Shown here: positions 17,398 through 26,633 of the stretch, piece after piece
Numbering within the stretch: position 1 is the first letter of the stretch
Layout of the letters: each line of letters begins with the position of its first letter
From: Thiohalomonas sp041685045
GTDB lineage: Bacteria > Pseudomonadota > Gammaproteobacteria > Thiohalomonadales > Thiohalomonadaceae
Reading direction: 5' to 3'
Length of the DNA stretch: 64,000 bases
Assembly (NCBI GenBank): GCA_041685045.1
Contig: JAWLGP010000017.1
Coordinates: 1 to 64,000, forward strand
Made by a program: the position numbers and the translations under genes
The notes under the pieces: generated by a model
The model's input: only the letters and a program-made list of their open reading frames with translations
What the model was told of the DNA's origin: nothing
The model's database searches: none

Positions 17398-18125
17398 TTC
17401 TTCGCGATCTTGGCAGCCTCTTCGAGACGGGCGAACAGCTCCTTGGGCGGCACGTAACCCGGGATCAGCGTCCCATTCTCCAGCACGATGGCCGGCGTTC
17501 CGTTGATGTCGAAGTCCCGCACCAGGGCCATGTGCTCGGCCAGGTCGTAATCCGTACAGCTCTTCTCGGGGACCGGCTTGCCGGCCTTGGCGGCGTCCAT
17601 CGCGGCGTGCTGGTCATCGGCACACCAGGCCGAGAGCATCTTTTGGTGGGTGGGCGAACCAAGGCCGGCGCGCGGGAAGGCCAGATAGCGTACCTCAATG
17701 CCGAGTTCGTTCATCTCGGCCATGCCGGAGTGCAGTTTTCGGCAGTAGACACAGTCGACGTCGGTGAACACGGTGATGGTGTGCTTGACCTCTCCCGCCG
17801 GCTTATAGGTCAGCATCGATTTCGGATCGACGGCGGCCAGTCGCTTCAGCCGGAAATCAGAGCGGCTCGCCTCGGTCAGATTCTGCTCCATCTCCAGGTC
17901 GATCAGTTCGCCCCGCAGCAGGTACCGGCCATCGGCGGAGAAATAAAAAACCTTGGCCCCGAAGCCGACCTCATAAATCCCGGGCAGCGGGGTTTGCCGA
18001 ACGAATTCGGGTGTGGCACCCGGCACGATTTGGCCCAACCGTTTTTCCAGTCGCTCGGCCTCGTTCTCGGCGAACAGCGGCGCGGACAGCAGTAAACTGA
18101 CAAGGATAAAAGCAAACTTTCGCAT
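17394..18125 (-). CDS. dsbC: Thiol:disulfide isomerase DsbC
   Basis: A 243-residue periplasmic protein. MRKFAFILVSLLLSAPLFA is a clear signal peptide. The N-terminal dimerisation domain is followed by a thioredoxin fold with active site CVYC in FTDVDCVYCRKLH, and a cis-Pro region NGTPAIV. DsbC isomerises wrong disulfides and is kept reduced by DsbD. The start is ATG 18125, giving the signal peptide at the N-terminus. It lies 17 bases after yajQ and is probably in the same operon. The TAG stop is provided by the end of a dispersed repeat. Confidence 0.95.
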   Translation of the reverse strand: MRKFAFILVSLLLSAPLFAENEAERLEKRLGQIVPGATPEFVRQTPLPGIYEVGFGAKVFYFSADGRYLLRGELIDLEMEQNLTEASRSDFRLKRLAAVDPKSMLTYKPAGEVKHTITVFTDVDCVYCRKLHSGMAEMNELGIEVRYLAFPRAGLGSPTHQKMLSAWCADDQHAAMDAAKAGKPVPEKSCTDYDLAEHMALVRDFDINGTPAIVLENGTLIPGYVPPKELFARLEEAAKIAKK

Positions 18126-18142
18126 AGAGTCTCTCTCGTGGA

Positions 18143-18625
18143 TCAATCGCGGAAATTGGTGAACTGCAACGGCTGGTCAAGCTGGGCCTCGCGCAACAGC
18201 GCGATGACCGCCTGCAGGTCGTCACGTTTCTTGCCCGTGACGCGCACCTGCTCTCCCTGAACCGTCGCCTGTACCTTGATCTTGCTCTCTTTGACCTTTT
18301 TGACGATCTCCCTGGCGAGATCCTTTTCGATCCCTTCCTTCAGCGTGACGGTCATCCGCGCCGTCTTGCCACTCTCTTCGATTTCGCCCTCTTCCACGTA
18401 ACCGACGTCGATGCCGCGTTTGCTCAGCTTCTGGTAGAAGATGGTAAGCATCTGCCGGATCTGGAACTCGCTCTGGGCATGCATGACCAAACCGGCCTTG
18501 GTCTCTTCTACATGGGCATCGCTGCCCTTGAAATCAAATCGCGCGGTGACTTCGCGATTGGTCTGATCGACGGCGTTTGTCAGTTCGTGATGGTCAATTT
18601 CGGAAACGACGTCGAAAGACGGCAT
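18143..18625 (-). CDS. yajQ: YajQ-family nucleotide-binding protein
   Basis: A 160-residue protein beginning MPSFDVVSEIDHHELTNAVDQ, diagnostic of the YajQ/UPF0234 family with two ferredoxin-like folds. Some members bind cyclic di-GMP and modulate a LysR-type regulator; others bind tRNA or GTP. A strong AAGGAGGAG ribosome site precedes ATG 18625. It follows an HD-GYP gene, which supports a c-di-GMP link. Confidence 0.95.
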   Translation of the reverse strand: MPSFDVVSEIDHHELTNAVDQTNREVTARFDFKGSDAHVEETKAGLVMHAQSEFQIRQMLTIFYQKLSKRGIDVGYVEEGEIEESGKTARMTVTLKEGIEKDLAREIVKKVKESKIKVQATVQGEQVRVTGKKRDDLQAVIALLREAQLDQPLQFTNFRD

Positions 18626-18643
18626 AAACTCCTCCTTCTTGGA

Positions 18644-19897
18644 TTAATGACTGGTCAGCGGATGCTGCAAACCGATGATCTGATGCATGTCGATACCGTA
18701 GGCGCCCGACTCGAGTATGCGCTGGATGTGAAGCGGATGGCCGCCATCATGCAGCGCCTGCAGGTCTACCAGCTTGGGCTGGGGATACGGCCGTTTTTCG
18801 CCATTGAGCACGACTGTCACGATCGGGTAGAGATGGTGCTGGCGATTGACGGTCATGACCACACCCACTTCACCCGATGACAGTTCCACCACGGAACCGA
18901 TCGGAAAAATCCCCAGACACTTGATGAACTCCTCCAGCAGATCGGTGGGGAAACTCTTGGTCGCCCAACCATACATCACATTCAGCGCCTCGTGGGGCGA
19001 TATCCCCATATGGTAAACACGATCACTGGTGATCGCATCGTAAACGTCGACGATGGACACCAGCATGGCATTGCGCGGAATGTGTCCGCCGGCGAGCCCG
19101 CGCGGATAACCGCTGCCGTCCACCCGTTCATGATGGCAATAGGCGACGTCCTGCACGCTTCGCGGAACACCGGAAGTGGCATGCAGAATCCGGTAACCGT
19201 GTCTCGGGTGTTCCCGCATCTGCTCCATTTCCGCATCGTCGAGCGACTGCGCCTTGTTCAGCACCTCGAGCGGCACCCGCATTTTGCCGATGTCATGGAC
19301 CAAGGCACCGAGTCCCAGTTCGCGCAGTTCATCGATGCTCCATCCCAGGTAGCGACCAAACAGCACCGAGAGGACACAGACATTGATACTGTGTTGCGAG
19401 GTGTACTCGTCCCGCTTCTTGAGCTGGGTCAGCCACACCATCGCATTCTCCTCCTGCACGACGCTATCGGCGATGCTGGCCGCCAGATCGCGGGCCTTGC
19501 CCGTCTCGATGCTACGACCCAGGCGTACGTCATCCAATAACTCGCGGATATAGTGGTGGGTGTGGCGATAGGTCTCCACCGCCCGGGTCAGTTCGGTGAC
19601 ATAAGCCTGCCGGTCCTGACGCGTGGGGTAATGACCGTCCGGGATCCGGTTCACCTGGCGTGTGGTGAACCGGTGTTTCTCGGCATCGGTTGCGGCCTTC
19701 ACGGCGGGCGCCCAGTCGAGCGATTCCTCAAGATCCACGTAGACGAACTTGCAGAAATCCCGCAGCTGCGCCAGATCGTCCTGGCTCTGGACGCGAAATC
19801 CCTGAAACAGGAACGGACTGCCCAGCCAGGGACGATCCAGTTCCGCCACGTACATGCCGAGTTCCAGGTCCCCGACAGCGACACGCAGCCGCTTCAT
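18644..19897 (-). CDS. HD-GYP domain protein with N-terminal DUF3391
   Basis: A 417-residue cytoplasmic protein. The N-terminal DUF3391-type region (1-130; KRLRVAVGDLELGMYVAELDRPW) is followed by an HD-GYP domain with HDIGK and HHERVDGSGYPRGL, including the GYP triad. HD-GYP proteins hydrolyse c-di-GMP. The start is ATG 19897 with CGGAG upstream. It lies between xerD and yajQ in a minus-strand run. Confidence 0.92.
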   Translation of the reverse strand: MKRLRVAVGDLELGMYVAELDRPWLGSPFLFQGFRVQSQDDLAQLRDFCKFVYVDLEESLDWAPAVKAATDAEKHRFTTRQVNRIPDGHYPTRQDRQAYVTELTRAVETYRHTHHYIRELLDDVRLGRSIETGKARDLAASIADSVVQEENAMVWLTQLKKRDEYTSQHSINVCVLSVLFGRYLGWSIDELRELGLGALVHDIGKMRVPLEVLNKAQSLDDAEMEQMREHPRHGYRILHATSGVPRSVQDVAYCHHERVDGSGYPRGLAGGHIPRNAMLVSIVDVYDAITSDRVYHMGISPHEALNVMYGWATKSFPTDLLEEFIKCLGIFPIGSVVELSSGEVGVVMTVNRQHHLYPIVTVVLNGEKRPYPQPKLVDLQALHDGGHPLHIQRILESGAYGIDMHQIIGLQHPLTSH

Positions 19898-19944
19898 CTT
19901 TAACTCCGTTTGAACCGACGTTTGTTCCGGTATGATACCGTGGC

Positions 19945-20850
19945 TCAGCCGCGCGGATGGTGAACTGCGTGCAAAGCTTTGAGCCGCTCCCGGGCCACGT
20001 GGGTATAGATCTGGGTGGTGGACAGGCTGCTGTGTCCGAGCAACAGTTGGACCACGCGAAGGTCCGCACCGTGATTGAGCAGGTGTGTGGCGAAGGCATG
20101 CCGCAGGGTGTGGGGTGACAGCGGCTTGGCTATCCCGGCCTGCACCGCATAGCGCTTGATCAGCTGCCAAAAGGCCTGCCGGGTCATGGCTCCGCCGCGC
20201 CGGGTCGGAAAGAGCGCGTCCAGCTGTCGTCCTCCCAACAACTCCGCCCGACCGTGCCGCAGATAGCGCTCCAGCCATTCCACTGCCTCTTCGCCCAAGG
20301 GGATCAGCCGCTCCTTGCCGCCCTTGCCGAGCACGCGCACGAGCCCCTGGCGAACACTCACCTGCGGCAGCGTCAGGGTGACCAGCTCCGAGACCCGCAG
20401 GCCGGTGGCATAGAGCACTTCCAGCATGGTCCGATCCCGCAGTCCGAGGGCAACTTCGACGTCCGGGGCGGCGAGCAGCGCGTCGACTTCCGGCTCGGTC
20501 AACGACTTCGGCAGGGGGCGCCCCAGCCTGGGGGCGTCAATCCGCGCGGTCGGGTCCTCCTCCAGCAGCCGTTCACGCACCAGATACCGGTAGAACCGCC
20601 GCATACTGGAGAGCAGGCGGGCGGTGCTGCGCGGCTGTGCGCCGGCCTCGCCACGGGCCTGGACGTAGCGCAGCAGATCGGCGCGGGACGCCGCCTCCAG
20701 ACCGGCCGTGCCATGGTGCTGCAGCCACCAGGCGAGCTGCTCCAGGTCGCTGCGGTAGGCGGCCAGCGTGTTGCCACTCAGGCCGCGCTCCAGCCACAGG
20801 GCATCGATGAACCGTTCGATCAGGGTCTCATCGTGAGCATCGGGCTTCAT
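19945..20850 (-). CDS. xerD: Tyrosine recombinase XerD
   Basis: A 301-residue tyrosine recombinase. The N-terminal SAM-like core-binding domain (ERFIDALWLERGLSGNTLAAYRSDLEQL) is followed by the catalytic domain with Arg in ATGLRVSEL, His-x-x-Arg in HTLRHAFATHLL, and the nucleophile Tyr in LSTTQIYTHV. XerD works with XerC at dif to resolve chromosome dimers. The name rests on sequence similarity; XerC-like alternatives are less likely because of the typical XerD N-terminus. The ATG at 20850 overlaps the end of ogt. Confidence 0.93.
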   Translation of the reverse strand: MKPDAHDETLIERFIDALWLERGLSGNTLAAYRSDLEQLAWWLQHHGTAGLEAASRADLLRYVQARGEAGAQPRSTARLLSSMRRFYRYLVRERLLEEDPTARIDAPRLGRPLPKSLTEPEVDALLAAPDVEVALGLRDRTMLEVLYATGLRVSELVTLTLPQVSVRQGLVRVLGKGGKERLIPLGEEAVEWLERYLRHGRAELLGGRQLDALFPTRRGGAMTRQAFWQLIKRYAVQAGIAKPLSPHTLRHAFATHLLNHGADLRVVQLLLGHSSLSTTQIYTHVARERLKALHAVHHPRG

Positions 20851-21316
20851 GGGTAATCAACCACTGCTTGATGGCCAGCGGGTCGCCGCCGAGCGCCCCC
20901 ATATAACCGCCGAGACCACTCACGGCGACCACCCGGTGACAGGGAACGATGATGGGGATGGGGTTGGCGCGGCAGGCGCCGGCGACCGCCCGCGCGCCGC
21001 TGGCCAGTTGGCGTCCCAGCTCGCCGTAGGTAGTCACCCGGCCGGGCGGGATCGCCTGCAGTGCGGACCACACCCGCCGCTGAAAGGGGGTGCCGCAGAC
21101 CGCAAGCGGGAGCGGCTCGAACGCGACACAGCCGTCACGGAAATAGCGGCGAAGCAGTTCTTCCGCCTGCCGGGCCAGCGGTTCTTTGGCGGCACACAGG
21201 GGGGTTCCGGGGGCGAGGATATCGATTTCCGTCACCGCCCCGGCGGTGCACCGGACCCCGAGGCGCGCGCCCCCCGGCAGGGGCGTCTCGATCACCGCCG
21301 AGTAGCTGTCGCTCAC
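20828..21316 (-). CDS. ogt: Methylated-DNA--protein-cysteine methyltransferase
   Basis: A 162-residue suicide DNA-repair enzyme with acceptor Cys in PIIVPCHRVV and the helix-turn-helix RVTTYGELGRQL. It removes O6-alkyl groups from guanine. It is short, without the Ada regulatory domain. GTG 21316 overlaps the stop of the upstream TPR gene (GTGA), indicating translational coupling; it in turn overlaps xerD. Confidence 0.95.
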   Translation of the reverse strand: MSDSYSAVIETPLPGGARLGVRCTAGAVTEIDILAPGTPLCAAKEPLARQAEELLRRYFRDGCVAFEPLPLAVCGTPFQRRVWSALQAIPPGRVTTYGELGRQLASGARAVAGACRANPIPIIVPCHRVVAVSGLGGYMGALGGDPLAIKQWLITHEARCSR

Positions 21317-23106
21317 CGCCGCTGCCCCTCCAGCAGCACGAGCCGCTCCATCTCCTGACGCAACACGGCACGTCGGCTGGGATTATCCGTGGCGGTCAGC
21401 AGTTGACGGTAGAGGTTCCGCGCGTCCGCGAACATGCCAGCGTCGGCCAGCGACTTGGCCGCTTCGTAACGGGCCGTCTGCGCCCACGGGTCCAGCGCCT
21501 CGGTTCCGGCCATCATTGCCGATTGCATATAGAGGTATGCCGCTTCCCGCGGCTGCTCCAGTGCACGGAGCGAGTCGGCCATCCAGAACAACAGCTCTCG
21601 CTTGACCGCAAGGTCCGCCACCTCGGCGTAGATCTGCTCGAACAACCGATACGCCGGCTCGTGCTGGTGGACCGCCTGCAGGTCGAAAACCACCTGCACC
21701 AAGCGGTCGCGCATGGCGGGCGAAAAGTCCGCCACGTCGCCGGCCAACGCCTGTAACACCTCGACACCGTGGACGTAATCTCCGGCCAGGATGAGCACCT
21801 TGGCGCGTCGGAGCTGCCACATCGCCCTTTCGACGCCTGCAGGCGGCTCTTCCAACCCCTTCAACAGCAGGGCAGCCTCTTCCAGGTTCCCATTTGCCAG
21901 CGCACGGTCGATCAGGGGGTAGCGGGGCGCCTGCGGCAGACCCGATGTAAACCGGTCCGAATGCAGATAGAGACGGGCCAGCAGCTCACGGCCATCCGGC
22001 AGTGCGAGCACTCTTTCGACCAGCTGTGCGTGGGCGCGTTCCCGGGCCTCGGCATCAATCGCCTCCAGTGCAAGCAGTGCCAACAGGGCACGGGAGCGGA
22101 TCGGGTAGCGGGCAACCTCCTCTTCAGCCAGTTCAAACCACGCTCTATCGTCGCCGATCAAAAGCTGGGACTGATTACCGACCCGACGCGCATAGTCATG
22201 GTAGGCGCCCCACAACTGCTCGGCATCCATTGCAAACGGCGCCGCCATCTCCAAGGCACCGCCGAGTTGAAGCTCCAGGACGGCGATTTGGCGCGCCGGG
22301 TCGCCTGCCCTGGCAGCGGCCTCCGCGAGCACCGCCCGCAGTCGAAAGCGCTCGGCGGCGTCAGTGGTTTCCTTCAGCCGCTGCTCCGCCCGCTCGATGA
22401 TCGGCTTCGGCTCACCTCCAGCGCGCAGTTGCGCCAGCAAGAGCAGGGCTTGGACTTGGGGCTTTTCGGCATAGGGGGCCAACTCTGTCGCTGCATAGGC
22501 GGGGCTGCCCGACTGGATCAGGATCGTCGCCCGCATGACAGCATCGGGCAAACCGCCTTCGCCATAATCGTGACGGAACCGGCGCATGGCGGTGAGGGCG
22601 TCTTGGTGGCGCTTCTGGGCGAGATAGGACTCGATGATCAGTTCACGCCATGCCCTTCGCTGGTCGTTGGAACCGGTCGACTGCCACAGCAGCCGGCTCA
22701 CGGCCTCGCGCGCGAGGGTCGGCTTGCCGGCCGCCAGTAGCGCACCGGCCCTCGCACTTTCAGCCCACAACAGGAATTCGGCCCCGGCGCTCTCGGGCAG
22801 ATCGGCGAGCGTCGCCACGATTCCTTCCCAGTCGTTCTGCGCGTGACGAAGTTCGACCCCCGCCTTCACCCACTCCTGCCACCGCTTCGGCTCGCGGGCG
22901 TAGTCCGGCTCATGCTCTGCCAGCAGTGCGATGGCCAGGCCGGGTGCGCCGCCACGTGCCAACTGTTCGAGTTGCTCGAGGCGGGCGCTCCCGCCCTGCG
23001 CGGCCCCCGCATTGATCGCCAGGAAAAAAAACAAAAGGCGGGCACCACTGATGCGGTACCCGCCCTTTCTTGCGTACGTCGACACGGTGCTACGACGCTC
23101 CGGCAT
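21313..23106 (-). CDS. Exported tetratricopeptide-type protein of unknown function
   Basis: A 597-residue helical-repeat protein. The N-terminus contains a signal-peptide-like stretch (ARLLFFFLAINAGAAQG) after a basic region. The rest is a long series of TPR/Sel1-like helices (AARAGDPARQIAVLEL, REAAYLYMQSAMMAGTEA). No enzymatic motif is seen. The start may be ATG 23106 or GTG 23085. The signal-peptide codons overlap the probable rplS terminator. It precedes ogt with a four-base overlap. Its role is unknown; it could be a periplasmic scaffold. Confidence 0.75.
   Translation of the reverse strand: MPERRSTVSTYARKGGYRISGARLLFFFLAINAGAAQGGSARLEQLEQLARGGAPGLAIALLAEHEPDYAREPKRWQEWVKAGVELRHAQNDWEGIVATLADLPESAGAEFLLWAESARAGALLAAGKPTLAREAVSRLLWQSTGSNDQRRAWRELIIESYLAQKRHQDALTAMRRFRHDYGEGGLPDAVMRATILIQSGSPAYAATELAPYAEKPQVQALLLLAQLRAGGEPKPIIERAEQRLKETTDAAERFRLRAVLAEAAARAGDPARQIAVLELQLGGALEMAAPFAMDAEQLWGAYHDYARRVGNQSQLLIGDDRAWFELAEEEVARYPIRSRALLALLALEAIDAEARERAHAQLVERVLALPDGRELLARLYLHSDRFTSGLPQAPRYPLIDRALANGNLEEAALLLKGLEEPPAGVERAMWQLRRAKVLILAGDYVHGVEVLQALAGDVADFSPAMRDRLVQVVFDLQAVHQHEPAYRLFEQIYAEVADLAVKRELLFWMADSLRALEQPREAAYLYMQSAMMAGTEALDPWAQTARYEAAKSLADAGMFADARNLYRQLLTATDNPSRRAVLRQEMERLVLLEGQRR
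23021..23064 (-). terminator. Intrinsic terminator after rplS, inside the next gene
   Basis: On the minus strand GGCGGGTACC pairs with GGTGCCCGCC (arms 23055-23064 and 23037-23046, loop of eight), followed by TTTTGTTTTTTTT. It is a strong rho-independent terminator about 80 bases after rplS, but it lies within the first codons of the TPR gene, whose Phe triplet is encoded by the T-run. Confidence 0.85.
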
Positions 23107-23145
23107 CCCGCTTGCGGCCGATGGTGCCCGGCCGCGGGAAGCGGA

Positions 23146-23490
23146 TTACAGCTTCTCCTTGATGCGCGCCGCCTTACCGGTGCGGCTACGCAGGTAGTAC
23201 AGTTTGGAGCGGCGCACGTCACCGCGACGCTTGACACTGATCTCCTGGATGACGGGGCTGTAGGTCTGGAACACACGTTCCACGCCCTCGCCGTTGGACA
23301 TCTTGCGCAGGGTGAATGCGGAGTTGAGGCCGCGATTGCGCTTGGCGATACAGACGCCCTCGAACGCCTGCAGACGCTCGCGCTCGCCCTCTTTCACCTT
23401 GACCTGAACCACGACGGTGTCGCCCGGACCGAATGCCGGCACCTCCCGGTTCATCTGCTCGGCTTCCAGTTCTCGGATGATGTTGCTCAT
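23146..23490 (-). CDS. rplS: 50S ribosomal protein L19
   Basis: A 114-residue protein with the L19 hallmarks FGPGDTVVVQVKVKEGERER and SVKRRGDVRRSKLYYLR. It is the last gene of the conserved rpsP-rimM-trmD-rplS operon, followed by an intrinsic terminator. The length is normal. Confidence 0.98.
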   Translation of the reverse strand: MSNIIRELEAEQMNREVPAFGPGDTVVVQVKVKEGERERLQAFEGVCIAKRNRGLNSAFTLRKMSNGEGVERVFQTYSPVIQEISVKRRGDVRRSKLYYLRSRTGKAARIKEKL

Positions 23491-23531
23491 GATGCGCTCC
23501 CGGAAAAATAAGTCCGTCGATTTAAAGTACG

Positions 23532-24275
23532 TTAACCCTGTTCGTGCTCGCGAACAAACTCCGCCAGCAACTCACGTCTCTCGTCGTCCAGCTCCAGCCG
23601 GTCCAACAACTCCGGCCGTCGTAGCCAGGTCCGCCCCAGCGCCTGTTTCAGGCGCCAGCGGGCGATTGCGGCGTGATCGCCGCTGAGCAGCACCGGCGGC
23701 ACCGCCCGTCCATCCACCTGCTCCGGCCGCGTATAGTGCGGACAGTCGAGCAGGCCTCCGCTGAAGGAGTCCTGTTGCGCCGAGTCCTCGTGGCCCAGCG
23801 CCCCCGGCAACAACCGGGTGAGCGCGTCGATGAGCACCATGGCCGGCAGTTCGCCACCGCTCAGCACATAGTCGCCGATGGAAATCTCCTCATCCACCTC
23901 GGCCTCGAGCAGCCGCTCGTCAATCCCTTCGTAGCGCCCCGCCAGCAGCACCAGGTGTTCCCGGGTCGCCAGCTCTTCGGCCACCGACTGGGTCAGCGCC
24001 CGGCCCTGGGGCGAAAGATACACCACATGACCGTCTCCCGGCCCTGCCGCCCGCGCATCCTGCAACGCACCGCGTAACGGTTCGAACAACATCACCATGC
24101 CCGGTCCACCGCCATAGGGGCGGTCATCAACTGTCCGGTGCCGGTCACGGGTGTAATCCCGCGGGTTCCACAGCACCAGCTCCAGCAACCCCCGCTCCAG
24201 TGCCCGGCGGTTGATGCCGAACCGGCTCACCGCATCGAACATCTCCGGGAACAGGGTGACGACGTCGATCCGCAT
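23532..24275 (-). CDS. trmD: tRNA (guanine-N1)-methyltransferase TrmD
   Basis: A 247-residue SPOUT methyltransferase that makes m1G37 in tRNA. Recognised by MRIDVVTLFPEMFDAV at the start, DDRPYGGGPGMVM, and the trefoil-knot segment SIGDYVLSGGELPAMVLID. It starts at ATG 24275, six bases after the rimM stop, in the ribosomal protein operon. Confidence 0.98.
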   Translation of the reverse strand: MRIDVVTLFPEMFDAVSRFGINRRALERGLLELVLWNPRDYTRDRHRTVDDRPYGGGPGMVMLFEPLRGALQDARAAGPGDGHVVYLSPQGRALTQSVAEELATREHLVLLAGRYEGIDERLLEAEVDEEISIGDYVLSGGELPAMVLIDALTRLLPGALGHEDSAQQDSFSGGLLDCPHYTRPEQVDGRAVPPVLLSGDHAAIARWRLKQALGRTWLRRPELLDRLELDDERRELLAEFVREHEQG

Positions 24276-24281
24276 CCGCCG

Positions 24282-24788
24282 TCAGAAATCCGGGTCCCAA
24301 TCGACCACCAACCGGCCACCCTTCAGGTCCACCTCGACCACGACCTGGTCGGGAACGAATGGCACCAGCCTTTCCTGATCACCACGCACCACCAGCACGT
24401 CATTGGCACCGGTCTCGAGCAAATGGTCGACCCGCCCCAGCGAAACGCCTGAAGTGGTCTCGACGGCCAGCCCGATCAGATCGGCCCAGTAGTACTCGCC
24501 CGCCTCCGGTTCAGGCAACCGGGCACGGGGAATCGCAATCTCCGCGCCCTTCAGCGCGATAGCCGCCTCGCGGTCCCCACATCCCTCAAGCTGGGCAACC
24601 AGGCCTTTGCCCTGAAGCCGCCCTTCGCTGACCTCGAACGGCACCCACTGGCCGTTCCGGCGCAGGAACCAGGGCGAATAGCCAAGGATCCCGTCGCGCG
24701 GCCGTGTTTCTGAATAGACCTTCACCCAGCCACGGATACCGTGGGCGCCGGTAATACGACCGAGCACGACAAATTGGGACTCGTCCAC
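24282..24788 (-). CDS. rimM: Ribosome maturation factor RimM
   Basis: A 168-residue protein with the RimM domain (VLGRITGAHGIRGWVKVYS) and a C-terminal PRC barrel (YYWADLIGLAVET). It assists 30S head maturation by binding S19. GTG 24788 has AGGAG seven bases upstream and is preferred to a TTG at 24818 which has no ribosome site. Confidence 0.96.
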   Translation of the reverse strand: MDESQFVVLGRITGAHGIRGWVKVYSETRPRDGILGYSPWFLRRNGQWVPFEVSEGRLQGKGLVAQLEGCGDREAAIALKGAEIAIPRARLPEPEAGEYYWADLIGLAVETTSGVSLGRVDHLLETGANDVLVVRGDQERLVPFVPDQVVVEVDLKGGRLVVDWDPDF

Positions 24789-24825
24789 GGCGGCGCTCCT
24801 GACCCGCGACGGGTCCAAATCCGCT

Positions 24826-25071
24826 TTAGGCGGCGGCGCTGGCCTTGATCAGGTCACGGACGCGGTCGGAGACCTGGGCGCCCTGGGCCAGCCAGTAGTC
24901 CACCCGCTCCCGATCGAGACGCACCTTCTCTTCATTGGCGGTGGCGACGGGATTGTAAAACCCAACGCGCTCGATGAAGCGGCCGTCACGACGGCTGCGG
25001 CTGTCGGTGACCACCACCTGATAGAAGGGGCGCTTCTTTGCACCACCGCGAGAAAGACGGATCGTTACCAT
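24826..25071 (-). CDS. rpsP: 30S ribosomal protein S16
   Basis: An 81-residue S16 with the usual MVTIRLSRGGAKKRPFYQ start. First gene of the rpsP-rimM-trmD-rplS operon and 144 bases downstream of ffh. Confidence 0.98.
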   Translation of the reverse strand: MVTIRLSRGGAKKRPFYQVVVTDSRSRRDGRFIERVGFYNPVATANEEKVRLDRERVDYWLAQGAQVSDRVRDLIKASAAA

Positions 25072-25180
25072 GCGTACTGAATCCTCGACTCCACAAACGA
25101 ACGGGGCCGCCCGCGGCGACCCACCGGAAACTAAGAAGCCGGCTATTTTACGACGACTTCAAATAAAAAGGTAGCCCCCG

Positions 25181-25216
25181 CATGCCACCTACCACCTACC
25201 ACATCCCATATCCCTT
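25181..25216. repeat. Dispersed CACCTACCACCTACCAC repeat after ffh
   Basis: CATGCCACCTACCACCTACC followed by ACATCCCATATCCC directly abuts the ffh stop codon. A related copy with both orientations lies at 38213-38283, on the rlmB stop. It is located in the 144-base gap between ffh and rpsP; no terminator is obvious here. Confidence 0.65.
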
Positions 25217-26574
25217 CAGAACGGCAGCCCCGGCATGCCGCCGCCCTTCAGGCCGCGCAGCATCTTGGCCATGCCGCCCTTTTTCATCTTTTTCATCATC
25301 TTCTGCATCTGCGTGAACTGCTTGAGCAGGCGGTTCACGTCCTGGACCTGGGCGCCGGAGCCGGTGGCGATGCGTCGCTTGCGGGAACCCTTGATGATGT
25401 CGGGCTTGCGTCGCTCCTCCGGGGTCATCGAATTGATGATCGCCTCCAGGCGTCGGAACTGTTTGTCGTCCACCTGATTGCGCACCGCGTCCGGCACGTT
25501 CGTCATGCCCGGCAGCTTGTCCAGCAGGCTGGCTACGCCGCCCATGTTCTGCAGCTGCTGCAGCTGGTCGCGGAAGTCTTCCAGGTCAAAGCCCTGGCCC
25601 TTCTTGAACTTTTGCGCCAGCTTCTCTGCTTTGTCGTGGTCGACCTTGCGCTGCACCTCCTCGACCAGCGACACCACGTCGCCCATGTCGAGAATGCGGG
25701 AGGCGACCCGATCCGGATGAAACGGCTCCAGGGCGGTTGTCTTCTCGCCGACACCGAGGAACTTGATGGGGCGCCCGGTGATGTGTCGCACCGACAGCGC
25801 CGCCCCGCCGCGGGCATCGCCGTCGGTTTTGGTCAGTACCACGCCGGTCAACGGCAGGGCATCGCCGAACGCCTTGGCGGTGTTGGCGGCGTCCTGGCCC
25901 GTCATGCTGTCCACCACGAACAGGGTTTCGGCCGGCTCGATGGCGGCGTGCAGCCGCTGGATCTCCGCCATCATGGCTTCGTCGATATGGAGGCGACCGG
26001 CGGTATCGACGATCACCACATCGACAAAGCGCTTGCGTGCGTGAGCCAGGGCCGCCGTCGCGATATCGACCGGGTCCTGGGAGGGATCGGACGGGAAGAA
26101 CTCGGCACCGACCTCGGATGCCAGTGTCTTCAACTGATCAATGGCCGCTGGCCGATAGACGTCGGCACTGACTACCATCACCGACTTCTTCTCGCGCTCT
26201 TTCAAAAAGCGTGAGAGCTTGGCCACCGTCGTGGTCTTGCCAGAGCCCTGCAGGCCCGCCATCAGGATGACTGCCGGCGGACGCACGGCGAGGTTAAGAC
26301 CCTCGTTGGCCTCGCCCATGATCCCGACCAGTTCGTCATGGACCACCTTCACCAGCGCCTGCCCCGGGGTCAGGCTGCCCAGCACTTCCGTCCCCACGGC
26401 GCGCTCGCGCACATGGTCGACGAACTCACGGACTACCGGCAGCGCAACGTCCGCTTCGAGCAGGGCCATGCGCACTTCGCGCATGGTCTCCTTGATGTTG
26501 TCCTCGGTCAGACGCCCGCTGCCGCGCAGATTGCGCAGCGTCTTGGTAAGCCGTTCAGTGAGATTTTCGAACAT
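25216..26574 (-). CDS. ffh: Signal recognition particle protein Ffh
   Basis: A 452-residue SRP GTPase. The NG domain includes the G1 loop GLQGSGKTT, DTAGRL and TKTDGDARGG; the C-terminal M domain is Met-rich (QFTQMQKMMKKMKKGGMAKM) and binds 4.5S RNA and signal sequences. ATG 26574 (MFENLTERL) gives the normal N-terminus; upstream in-frame codons are ignored. Confidence 0.98.
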   Translation of the reverse strand: MFENLTERLTKTLRNLRGSGRLTEDNIKETMREVRMALLEADVALPVVREFVDHVRERAVGTEVLGSLTPGQALVKVVHDELVGIMGEANEGLNLAVRPPAVILMAGLQGSGKTTTVAKLSRFLKEREKKSVMVVSADVYRPAAIDQLKTLASEVGAEFFPSDPSQDPVDIATAALAHARKRFVDVVIVDTAGRLHIDEAMMAEIQRLHAAIEPAETLFVVDSMTGQDAANTAKAFGDALPLTGVVLTKTDGDARGGAALSVRHITGRPIKFLGVGEKTTALEPFHPDRVASRILDMGDVVSLVEEVQRKVDHDKAEKLAQKFKKGQGFDLEDFRDQLQQLQNMGGVASLLDKLPGMTNVPDAVRNQVDDKQFRRLEAIINSMTPEERRKPDIIKGSRKRRIATGSGAQVQDVNRLLKQFTQMQKMMKKMKKGGMAKMLRGLKGGGMPGLPF

Positions 26575-26633
26575 GCCAGGACCTTGCCGGAATAAGGGGG
26601 GCAGGGCCGCGAAGCGGCCCCGAAAACGCGGGA

